From assembly GCA_050330955.1 (NCBI GenBank), contig JBHJHJ010000012.1, positions 1 through 43,654 of the forward strand: a stretch of 43,654 nt of DNA, given 5' to 3'. Positions within the stretch are counted from its first letter, which is position 1. Every line of letters starts with the position of its first letter. Below the pieces are notes generated by a model. It made no database searches, was not told the origin of the DNA, and saw only the letters and a list, made by a program, of their open reading frames with translations. Positions 1-6,019 of the stretch are shown here, one piece after another. A program made the position numbers and the translations under genes. Origin of the DNA: JBCCAG01 sp050330955 (GTDB lineage Bacteria > Cyanobacteriota > Cyanobacteriia > CAKZMO01).

Positions 1-1
1 G

Positions 2-136
2 GCCAACCTAGCGCACATCAGCCTCGATCGCACCACGTTCATCATTGCCCACCGCCTCTCCACGGTTCGCCACGCCGATCAAATCAATGTGATCGATAAC
101 GGCATATTGGCAGAAATTGGAACCCATCAGACCTAG
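2..136 (+). CDS. ABC exporter (peptidase-containing or HlyB type), C-terminal end only, with premature amber stop
   Basis: Only the last 44 residues of an ATP-binding cassette protein are inside the window. They contain the H-loop stretch IIAHRLST and the usual D-loop-to-tail sequence ending in EIGTHQT, as in exporters of the MsbA/HlyB class. The HlyD-like adaptor downstream and the Gly-Gly leader peptides nearby make a peptidase-containing exporter (PCAT) the likely identity, but the C39 peptidase and membrane domains lie outside the window, so this is inference. The reading frame meets TAG at 134-136. The same frame then continues for 17 more codons (from 137, MDKSGLKHHLEQQQLHH) to TAA at 188-190, which is the normal tail of such proteins. 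The TAG therefore looks like a recent nonsense mutation that removes about 18 terminal residues, which may or may not be tolerated. Confidence 0.8.
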   Translation, partial: ANLAHISLDRTTFIIAHRLSTVRHADQINVIDNGILAEIGTHQT

Positions 137-231
137 ATGGACAAGAGCGGCCTGAAACACCACTTGGAGCAGCAGCAGCTACACCACTAACAGTCCAACC
201 GCCCAATACATAAACTCACAAGACATGATAA

Positions 232-452
232 GTGAGTAGCCACAATTAAACGAAAGGGAGAGCGACCTCCAGCGTATCTGTTTAGCGCCTTTGATTAAGA
301 GGCGGTACGCTTTGGTCTTACCCCCCTCAATCCCCCCTTGGAAAGGGGGAGAACTTAAGCTTCCCCCCTTTCCAAGGGGGAGTTAGAGGGGGTAATCCGA
401 GACGCTAAACAGATACCCCCCGCCGGGGCCGCTCCTCTGACAGCTACGTTTA
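232..452. repeat. Hairpin-forming dispersed repeat (MITE-like), copy 1
   Basis: The core at 274-416 is bounded by perfect 14-bp inverted repeats (GTATCTGTTTAGCG at 274-287 and its complement at 403-416). It contains a second long palindrome centred near 355, with arms rich in CCCCC/GGGGG around TTGGAAAGG/CCTTTCCAA. The homology to the copy at 27472-27695, which is inverted relative to this one, extends beyond the core on both sides. It covers the stretch with AATTAAACGAAAGGGAGAGC on the left and GACAGCTACGTTTACT on the right. A third copy is at 35508-35648. There is no coding capacity, so any movement would depend on an enzyme supplied elsewhere. Confidence 0.8.
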
Positions 453-576
453 CTGACGAAACGCTACTTAGCTCTATTTATCTCAGTGTCAAACCAGGTA
501 CAAAAACCCAATTTCACAACGTGCTTTGAACAAACGTTACATCTAGGCAAACAAAAATGGACATATATTACAGAAA

Positions 577-589
577 TGCCATTTTGGCA
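577..589. promoter_or_regulatory. Locus palindrome, site E (TGCCATTTTGGCA)
   Basis: This 13-bp palindrome is the exact reverse complement of the sites at 3251-3263 and 5604-5616. It lies 246 bp before the HlyD start. Read on the minus strand it is followed after four bases by TGTAAT, a possible -10 box, but no minus-strand gene with a leader follows. It may regulate the adaptor gene from a distance, or be left over from a precursor gene lost when the hairpin repeat arrived. Confidence 0.55.
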
Positions 590-835
590 GAGCATCCCCT
601 GGACCTCTACCTATTATTTTCTCGTAGATGAGCCACAGCAGCTCTCCATGAAGGCTTGCGCGCGTCAGCTCAGGCCTTTTGAAACGTGCCTCCGCGCCAG
701 ACATCTAAAAAATTTCTAGGTTGGTAACTCAACTCCAGCGGCTTGATCACTGAACGGGATACGCAGTGAAACCGCACAAGTGCATCTAATTTTTGATATC
801 CACTTACTTCTGACGGTTGTTAATGGAAATTGGTT

Positions 836-2215
836 ATGACTCTATCTCAACCTGCTCGCGCAACCTTAGGTGTTCCGCATGGCTCAGATAACTCAGTATT
901 GCAGCTTCAGAAACAGCCTGCAGTTAATTCTGATACCGACTTGTCTTCTGCTTGGAGTGACGCACTCCAATCGACTTTAGACCAACCGCCAGCCAAGTTA
1001 TCCAAACGGCTGTTTTTCGGTGGAATCGTATTTAGCTGTGCCGTCGGCTGCTGGGCCTGGTTTGGAAGCGTCCAGCATGTCAGTCACGCTCAGGGACAGC
1101 TTGTGCCGCTGGGTGAAGCTTATAAGGTGCAGCCCACCGTTGAAGGTGAAGTGGCCCAGATTATTGTTGAGGAGGGCGACACCGTCGAAGTAGGGCAGCT
1201 CATTGCCGCTTTAGATACCCGACTGCAGTATGCAGAGGTTGAGCGCCTCGAGCAGGGCATTGTGTCTTATCAGGCTCAGCTTTTGCAGATTGAGGCGCTA
1301 ATCGAGCGTACTCAGTTTGAGGCCGAGGTTCGCCAAGCTATTGCGGCGGCAGACGTCAATGCCCAACGCGCTGCCGTTGTCGAAACCCAGACAGACGCTG
1401 AAACAACTCGGCAGATGTTGGCGCATCTAGATACTGAAATTGACGCTCACCTGACCCGCCTTGAGCGGCTCCAGCCCTTGGTTGATGCAGGGGCGATCGC
1501 CTCCGACCAGCTCTTCCAGGTCGAGCAGTCCATCCGAGAGAGTGAACAGTCTATCACCCAAAACGAAGGGAATTTGGAGAAAGCCCTGACTGAAGGTGAC
1601 AGGCTCAAGTCTCACCTGGCGCGGCAGCAGGCGGAAGGACAGCGCAGCCAAGTCGAGCAGCAGCAGCGGCTCCACGAGCTTCAGGGGGAGGCCACCGGTA
1701 TTCGGGCTAGCATCCAGGAATCTGAAGCGTTGCTCAAGGCTGCTAGGACAAAGCTCGATCAGATGTTTGTCTACGCGCCCTGTGATGGCCTAGTGCTCTC
1801 GCTGGATGTAGACAACGTTGGAGAGATGGTCAAGCCCGGCCAAACCATAGCGGCGATCGCTCCCAACGATGCCCCGCTTGTGCTTTCCGCCGCCCTGCCC
1901 AGCGGAGAAGCGGGCCTAATTACAGGCGGGATGGCCGTTAACGTTAAGTTCGATGCCTTTCCCTACCAAGACTACGGCGTCGTCTCGGGAACTGTGATGT
2001 CAATTTCCCCGGACACCAAAATGGATGATCAGCTCGGCGCGGTCTACACCGTCGATGTGGCTTTAGAGCAAGACCACATCATCCACGAAGATCGACCCGT
2101 CAGCCTACAGGCTGGGCAGACGGCTAAGGCGGAAATCGTGGTTCGGCGGCAGCGCATTCTAGAGCTGCTGCTCGATCCCATCCGTCAGCTTCAAGCAGGT
2201 GGCCTCAACCTTTGA
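836..2215 (+). CDS. HlyD-family membrane fusion (adaptor) protein
   Basis: This is the periplasmic adaptor of a type I secretion system. It would bridge the inner-membrane ABC exporter and an outer-membrane TolC-like channel. The protein is 459 residues from ATG 836; a TTG two codons earlier is less likely. A cytosolic tail is followed by one membrane segment (about residues 59-78, LFFGGIVFSCAVGCWAWFGS). Next comes a biotinyl/lipoyl-like half-motif (GEVAQIIVEEGDTVEVGQ), a long Gln/Glu-rich coiled-coil hairpin (about residues 130-310), the second lipoyl half (FVYAPCDGLVLSLDVDNVGE) and a beta-barrel C-terminus. It belongs to the same locus as the exporter fragment upstream and the leader-bearing peptides downstream. 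The HetP-like gene starts 48 bp after its stop and may be co-transcribed. Confidence 0.92.
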   Translation: MTLSQPARATLGVPHGSDNSVLQLQKQPAVNSDTDLSSAWSDALQSTLDQPPAKLSKRLFFGGIVFSCAVGCWAWFGSVQHVSHAQGQLVPLGEAYKVQPTVEGEVAQIIVEEGDTVEVGQLIAALDTRLQYAEVERLEQGIVSYQAQLLQIEALIERTQFEAEVRQAIAAADVNAQRAAVVETQTDAETTRQMLAHLDTEIDAHLTRLERLQPLVDAGAIASDQLFQVEQSIRESEQSITQNEGNLEKALTEGDRLKSHLARQQAEGQRSQVEQQQRLHELQGEATGIRASIQESEALLKAARTKLDQMFVYAPCDGLVLSLDVDNVGEMVKPGQTIAAIAPNDAPLVLSAALPSGEAGLITGGMAVNVKFDAFPYQDYGVVSGTVMSISPDTKMDDQLGAVYTVDVALEQDHIIHEDRPVSLQAGQTAKAEIVVRRQRILELLLDPIRQLQAGGLNL

Positions 2216-2263
2216 CCTTATTAACGCACCCGTATAACTTGCATTTAAAGGAGACGGTTACGC

Positions 2264-2614
2264 ATGACGTTCAATTGCGATCGCAACTGTGACAGAGCCA
2301 TGACTTCTGAGCAATTTACCCAAGTCGTTGAGGCAATCCTCGATGGTAAGTATTCGTGGGCTTGTGTCCTCATTCTACGGTTCGCAGGGTACAATCCCCT
2401 GCACTACATTCCTTATCGAACCTACAATCGCTTGATGAAGGAACATCGCTCAAAGATACAGGCTCGCTCAGGTCAAAAGCAGCAGATGGCGTCTCAAAAG
2501 CCCCCTCAGCCGATACGCGATCTCAACTATATCGATTCGATAGAGCAGAAATCACCCCATGTTGTCGGTGGAATTCGAAACTATCTTTACCTGCGGTATT
2601 GTTTCAACGATTGA
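2264..2614 (+). CDS. HetP-like protein with a C-terminal double-glycine leader-like motif
   Basis: The 116-residue protein has a strong ribosome-binding site (AAAGGAG at 2247-2253). Residues 14-60 contain the run KYSWACVLILRFAGYNPLHY and then IPYRTYNRLMKE, which I recognise as the core of the HetP family, named for heterocyst commitment in Nostoc/Anabaena but also found as paralogues elsewhere. Near the C-terminus, residues 82-100 read IRDLNYIDSIEQKSPHVVGG. This closely parallels the leader of the small protein encoded at 2846-3163 (ISDLSYLEVANEEILGG). After the Gly-Gly only about 13 residues remain. The gene lies directly behind hlyD. A regulatory role is inferred only from the family name, and cleavage or export by the locus transporter is speculative. 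Confidence 0.75.
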   Translation: MTFNCDRNCDRAMTSEQFTQVVEAILDGKYSWACVLILRFAGYNPLHYIPYRTYNRLMKEHRSKIQARSGQKQQMASQKPPQPIRDLNYIDSIEQKSPHVVGGIRNYLYLRYCFND

Positions 2615-2641
2615 GCCATTAAAAACTTCTTTATTTGCAGC

Positions 2642-2709
2642 CACCGCTCACCAAGTTTGATGGGCGGTGACTGTATGGCCATCGCTCACTAAGTTTGATG
2701 GGCGATGGC
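2642..2709. repeat. Two tandem hairpins with the same loop and covarying stems
   Basis: Two similar units follow each other. In the first, CACCGC (2642-2647) pairs with GCGGTG (2664-2669). In the second, GCCATCGC (2678-2685) pairs with GCGATGGC (2702-2709). The loops are nearly identical (TCAC[C/T]AAGTTTGATGG). The stem difference is a C-G to T-A replacement on both arms, so pairing is kept. They lie in the convergent gap between the HetP-like gene and precursor 1 and may help end transcription, although no long T-run follows. Confidence 0.65.
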
Positions 2710-2745
2710 TATACCACGGAGTAAATACTATTTTGCCTAAAAGCA

Positions 2746-2778
2746 AGCTGGTCCACGGAATTTTTTCGCGGACCAGCT
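2746..2778 (-). terminator. Hairpin terminator for precursor 1
   Basis: AGCTGGTCC pairs with GGACCAGCT (9 bp), with an A/T-rich loop. On the minus strand the hairpin is followed by TGCTTTT. It lies 68 bp past the stop codon of the small protein at 2846-3163, as expected for a factor-independent terminator of that gene. Confidence 0.55.
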
Positions 2779-2845
2779 CACACCAATTTGATGTACTCTA
2801 CCAAAACTGAGCAGTTGAGTCGTTCATACTCAACCTCGTCTAGGT

Positions 2846-3163
2846 TTAGTAGCTTACAGCCGAAACGGCGCCGCTGTAGGACTCAGAGCTGTAGTCTGTA
2901 GCATCCGTAAAGGTGATGGTTTCGGTCAGGGTGTTGTAGCCGAAAGCGTCAGCCGCAGATTCAGCGGTTGCCAGATTGCCATAAATGTCAGCGAAGCCAT
3001 AAACGGCCTTATCGTAGGTCTCGTAAACATTGACGTAGATATCAACTTCCTTCTTGATTCGAATCCGACCGTCGACGTCATAACCACCACGGCCACGACG
3101 GCCACGACCACCAAGAATCTCTTCGTTAGCAACTTCAAGGTAGCTTAGATCAGAAATAATCAT
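2846..3163 (-). CDS. Double-glycine leader peptide, putative bacteriocin/exported precursor 1
   Basis: This is a 105-residue small protein with a clear ribosome-binding site (AGGAGA just before the ATG). The first 19 residues, MIISDLSYLEVANEEILGG, form a leader of the cyanobacterial double-glycine type, expected to be cut after Gly-Gly by the peptidase domain of a PCAT exporter. The mature part begins with a short Arg/Gly stretch (RGRRGRGG). It continues with a Tyr/Asp/Val-rich middle and a Ser/Thr/Ala-rich end (SYSGAVSAVSY), with no cysteines. The promoter region carries palindrome site A, 87 bp upstream of the start and followed by a TATAAA box. A terminator-like hairpin lies downstream. 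The activity of the mature product is unknown; antimicrobial, signalling or surface roles are all possible. Confidence 0.75.
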   Translation of the reverse strand: MIISDLSYLEVANEEILGGRGRRGRGGYDVDGRIRIKKEVDIYVNVYETYDKAVYGFADIYGNLATAESAADAFGYNTLTETITFTDATDYSSESYSGAVSAVSY

Positions 3164-3250
3164 GATTCTTTCTCCTGTTAGTGTGTTTTGGTGAATTTGT
3201 TGGCTGGTTCACCAACAATTTAATGATAGTTTGAGCGGCAATTTATAGGG

Positions 3251-3263
3251 TGCCAAAATGGCA
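3251..3263 (-). promoter_or_regulatory. Locus palindrome, site A (TGCCAAAATGGCA)
   Basis: This 13-bp palindrome lies 87 bp before the start codon of precursor 1. On the coding (minus) strand it is followed after three bases by TATAAA, a plausible -10 box, so a bound protein would sit at the -35 position. Sites at 5116, 5604 and 5921 are placed in almost the same way. Confidence 0.7.
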
Positions 3264-3389
3264 TAATTAAAAAGATTTTTCGAATATAACGTTAGCTGCA
3301 TCCCTTGGAATGCTTTTAGTTCTGAACTAAATTATCTTGGGGTAAAACGGCGAGCGATCGCGCACAAAGCCTTGGATTAATGACCAGGG

Positions 3390-4563
3390 CTATTTCATTC
3401 TAAAAACTTGCATAAGTATATCGAAACCTAAGCTACACAGCCGCTGGGCTTGAGCCATGTTCTTGAACCCGTAGTCTCGATACAAGTTTAAAGCCAAATT
3501 ACGGGCTATCGTCCAAATCTGAGGCAGCGGTATTGTCCGAATTCGGCAAGCATCCTCCCCCTGAGTCACATCTCGTACGTAATGCACCTTATTTTCGACC
3601 CCCCAATAGCTGCGAATACGCTCTGCAAACTGCTGAGCTGATTCTGTCAGCGATGAAATGTAGTAGCGGACCTGGGGTTTGCCAACAAACAGCACATCTC
3701 CTTTCCACTCATCGCGCCTGGATTCAACCCGAATGAGGCTAGCAAGACCTGGCCAAGGGCCAATGCCCTCTAAGTCACGGCACACGCACACGCGGCGATG
3801 CTCGATACGTCCGTGACCTTTGCACACCTGAATATCTGTATCCTCGCTGTGGAAGTGAGCCTTGACGTCGCAAAACAAGTTGCCCTGGTTCCCTTTGAGC
3901 GCTCCAAGGTAGTGGTTGCCGCTGTCAACAATTTGCTGCGCCGTTTCTCTTTGTGCGCGTTCCCTAGCGCCGGGAACCGGCGCGGGGTCGCACCGCTTTT
4001 TGGGTATTGATAGCGTCAAAAGCAAAAACAACGCCGTCACAGGCTAAAGTCTCTATCACCTTCGGAAATGCCTTGATCTCATTACTTTTGCGCGGCACCT
4101 CAATGGGCTCTAGAATCAGCCCCCGCTCTACCAGATACACGCTTACCAGTTGAATCGCTGGATGTGGCTCACTGTTTGGGTTGTCAGACTCCCGCTGGTA
4201 CGAGCCGCGCACTACTTTCCCATCGACACAGACCATTTCTCCTGACTGGGGCTGAATCTCAAAAAACCGTGCTAAGCAGCCTGAATAAGCCTGATAATCC
4301 ACGTTTAACAGTACCCGTCTGATAGTGCTGTAGGAGGGCAATCGCCCTTTGGGAGGGTCAAACAGTGCTAAAAGCTCATCGTGATAGACCGTTAGCCAGT
4401 CCCCTATTGCCAGAAATCCTCGGCAGCCAGCAGTCACTGCCAGTGTGAAAAGAGCCAGGCACAGCGTCTGTTTGTGGCGTTGCCCAGCAGTTCGTCTTGG
4501 ATCAGGAAGCTCTGCAAATGCACGAACAATAGCAAGTTCACTCATTGTTAAGGTAGATGTCAT
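3390..4563 (-). pseudogene. ISAs1-family DDE transposase, disrupted
   Basis: The N-terminal half (ATG at 4563, 199 codons, stop at 3964) carries the first two acidic residues in VCVDGKVVRG and FAFDAINTQK. The C-terminal half lies in another frame. It resumes with ETAQQIVDSGNHYLGALKGN and carries the third acidic residue in YWGVENKVHYVRDV. Removing bases 3948-3996 restores one frame of 374 residues, about the normal length for this family. A ribosomal frameshift is unlikely because the extra 49 bases contain an in-frame TAG and no slippery site is evident. Confidence 0.88.
3948..3996. repeat. 49-bp palindromic insertion inside the transposase gene
   Basis: Deleting exactly these 49 bases joins CAA AAA to GAA ACG on the coding strand and rebuilds the conserved NTQK-ETAQQIVDSGN sequence. 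The extra DNA contains two overlapping inverted repeats: GTTCCC/GGGAAC (3959-3964 and 3972-3977) and GCGCCG/CGGCGC (3967-3972 and 3978-3983). It looks like a very small mobile or templated repeat rather than random slippage. Confidence 0.7.
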
Positions 4564-4670
4564 CTACCTATGAGATTACTTGCACATTCTCGGCCTGTCT
4601 AGAATGAAATAGCCCTGGAGTAATGACTGCAATTTTAAGCATAAGGACCATTTGAATCAATTGAATTCAA

Positions 4671-4713
4671 AGCCCCCTTTATGTGAAGAATCAGCCTTCA
4701 CATAAAGGGGGCT
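4671..4713 (-). terminator. Strong hairpin terminator downstream of precursor 2
   Basis: A perfect 18-bp stem (4671-4688 with 4696-4713, arm AGCCCCCTTTATGTGAAG) closes a 7-base loop. On the minus strand it is followed by TTTGAATTC. It begins 33 bp past the precursor 2 stop codon. The T-run is short but the stem is very stable. Confidence 0.65.
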
Positions 4714-4745
4714 ACGGCTAGCTACTTAAAGCGTGAGTGGGGGGG

Positions 4746-5030
4746 CTAGACTGGTGCAGTGGCCTCAATCACCACTCCGGTGACATCTGGCATGGAAGGC
4801 GCAACGATCCTGGTTTGCGAAAAGCTGCCGCCGCTTCGACTTCGAACACTAACGGTATTACTGAACTCCTCACTGCGAGACAGGATTGCTTCGAAGGAGA
4901 AATTAACTGTCGCTCTCAGGCGACTTCTTTTTTCATCGATTGCTGCTTGAATCTCAGGCGGAAGCTCTCCGCCCGCTATGGAGATATCTTGAGCCAGCGT
5001 GTTCATATACTCTAAGTTGCTAATATACAT
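4746..5030 (-). CDS. Double-glycine leader peptide, putative bacteriocin/exported precursor 2
   Basis: This is a 94-residue small protein with an excellent ribosome-binding site (AAGGAGG seven bases before the ATG). The leader MYISNLEYMNTLAQDISIAGG (21 residues, split here as MYISNLEYMN and TLAQDISIAGG) ends in Ala-Gly-Gly and aligns with the precursor 1 leader (xIS[D/N]LxY...GG). The 73-residue remainder starts ELPPEIQAAIDEKRSRLRA, is charged, then becomes Ser/Arg-rich (SVRSRSGGSFSQ) and ends hydrophobic (GVVIEATAPV). It has no cysteine and no similarity to the other precursors after the leader. Palindrome site B lies 85 bp upstream, and an 18-bp-stem terminator lies downstream. The mature function is unknown. 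Confidence 0.72.
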   Translation of the reverse strand: MYISNLEYMNTLAQDISIAGGELPPEIQAAIDEKRSRLRATVNFSFEAILSRSEEFSNTVSVRSRSGGSFSQTRIVAPSMPDVTGVVIEATAPV

Positions 5031-5115
5031 TCATATCCTCCTTGAAAATTGATTAACTTGGTAAATAAATCATAAAGTTCATGTTCAACAATAGGCAGTC
5101 TTAAGTCAGAATATG

Positions 5116-5128
5116 TGCCAAGTTGGCA
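5116..5128 (-). promoter_or_regulatory. Locus palindrome, site B (TGCCAAGTTGGCA)
   Basis: The palindrome has an imperfect centre and lies 85 bp before the precursor 2 start. On the coding strand TATTCT, a weak -10-like hexamer, follows two bases later. The placement matches site A. Confidence 0.68.
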
Positions 5129-5189
5129 TAAATAATAAAACCGCTGATTAATCAAAGTAAGAGAGCCCATTCAGAATTGCTCTATATTG

Positions 5190-5504
5190 TCAGTGAAAAC
5201 TGATCCATGAAGATGAGCTTTCTAACGAAGACGATACGTCGGTCTCGGAGCCTAAGCGTGCCCTTCCATAGGCAGACGCCAGAGCCCACGAGGTGAGGCC
5301 ATGGCGATTTTTTCGACTACTCGCTCGGGTTGAGCTGTATGTCCTTGTGGAGTCACCAATTGCGATTGCGATGGCAGAAGCAGTCGCCGACTCCCCATCT
5401 GCCATCGCAATCGCCTCTGTGGTAGCGCTTGCCCCACCGACAATACCGTTTGAAAAGTGAGTTTCCGGCAGGATTCTATAGTGTTCAAGCGCTATAATTT
5501 TCAT
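5190..5504 (-). CDS. Double-glycine leader peptide, putative exported precursor 3 (Ala/Ser-rich)
   Basis: The frame is open from 5609, but ATG 5504 is preferred. It gives a 24-residue leader (MKIIALEHYRIL, then PETHFSNGIVGG) ending in Val-Gly-Gly, and it puts palindrome site C 99 bp upstream instead of overlapping the gene. The remaining 80 residues begin ASATTEAIAMADGESATASA and continue with a repetitive Ala/Ile pattern, similar in style to the Ser/Ala modules of the RTX protein next door. The second half is Arg- and Ser-rich (TRASSRKNRHG, SSSLESSSSW). The ribosome-binding site is weak. The abrupt composition change after residue 60 could mean a frameshift in the C-terminal part. Export by the locus transporter is inferred from the leader. 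Confidence 0.55.
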   Translation of the reverse strand: MKIIALEHYRILPETHFSNGIVGGASATTEAIAMADGESATASAIAIAIGDSTRTYSSTRASSRKNRHGLTSWALASAYGRARLGSETDVSSSLESSSSWISFH

Positions 5505-5603
5505 TTGTTTGATGCCTGTACTAAAGAGGTAGACTAAGCTCCGTAAAACCGGAGCACAGTCTTTAAGCTCACTTAGCTTAGCAACATCAATCACATTATC
5601 AGT

Positions 5604-5616
5604 TGCCAAAATGGCA
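5604..5616 (-). promoter_or_regulatory. Locus palindrome, site C (TGCCAAAATGGCA)
   Basis: Identical to site A. It lies 99 bp before the preferred start of precursor 3. On the coding strand GATAAT follows after three bases, a good -10 candidate. Confidence 0.68.
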
Positions 5617-6019
5617 TCAATTTTGCGTAAAAATTCGAGCCTTAGGCGCTTAAGACATTAAAGAGAAGGCGCGATCGCGCGTGATTGAAAACGTGTAATG
5701 AGGCGTGCGGATCGCTATTGTAAATGAGCGATCCACCGACAGTGATACGTTCTCGCCGTCAGTGGCATAGCCAAGTGCAAATGATCCCAAAATTGCTTCA
5801 TGGCTCTGGGCAAGATTGACATGATTGTCTATTACAGAATGCGTCTGAGTCAGTCTAATTTAAAGTAAATTAATCCTTTAAAGCCACTCTCCAAGAGCAA
5901 TCACTTAAAGGAAAAGAATCTGCCAAATTGGCCACAAACTTTTCTGACCTCACCTACGATCATTGCACGACTCATTCTAGGCGCCGCGCCACATTGTCAA
6001 CTAAGGTAGGGCGAATTCC
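5617..6019. other. Divergent intergenic region between precursor 3 and the RTX gene
   Basis: No gene is seen. It holds a perfect 8-bp-stem hairpin (GGATCGCT 5709-5716 with AGCGATCC 5727-5734), one HIP1-like GCGATCGCGC stretch near 5670, and palindrome site D close to the RTX gene. It should contain the promoters of both divergent genes. Confidence 0.55.
5921..5934 (+). promoter_or_regulatory. Locus palindrome, site D (TGCCAAATTGGCCA)
   Basis: This variant has one extra C near its right end. It lies 85-86 bp before the ATG of the RTX gene on the plus strand, the same spacing as sites A and B on the other strand. No clear -10 box follows it. Confidence 0.6.

Larger units (their letters stand above)
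191..835. other. Long intergenic region between exporter and adaptor genes
   Basis: Exporter and adaptor genes of this kind are usually adjacent or nearly so, but here about 640 bp separate them. The stretch holds repeat copy 1, one copy of the locus palindrome at 577-589, and no convincing gene. A 77-codon frame at 486-719 starts with GTG, has no ribosome-binding site, looks compositionally random, and overlaps the palindrome. Confidence 0.6.
3384..4618 (-). mobile_element. ISAs1-family insertion sequence (inactivated)
   Basis: The 1235-bp element has perfect 19-bp terminal inverted repeats, CCAGGGCTATTTCATTCTA at 3384-3402 and its complement at 4600-4618. The flanking 8-mers are ATTAATGA (3376-3383) and AGTAATGA (4619-4626), a target duplication with one mismatch, so the insertion is not brand new. 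Its single transposase gene is broken by a 49-bp insertion. The element separates precursor 1 from precursor 2 inside the secretion locus. Confidence 0.9.

Noticed and set aside
486..719. 77-codon frame between the exporter and adaptor genes
   Set aside because: GTG start without ribosome-binding site, random-looking composition, and it overlaps the locus palindrome at 577-589.
5505..5609. Upstream extension of precursor 3 (35 codons)
   Set aside because: It would hide the Gly-Gly leader inside the protein and would overlap palindrome site C; the internal ATG at 5504 explains the layout better.
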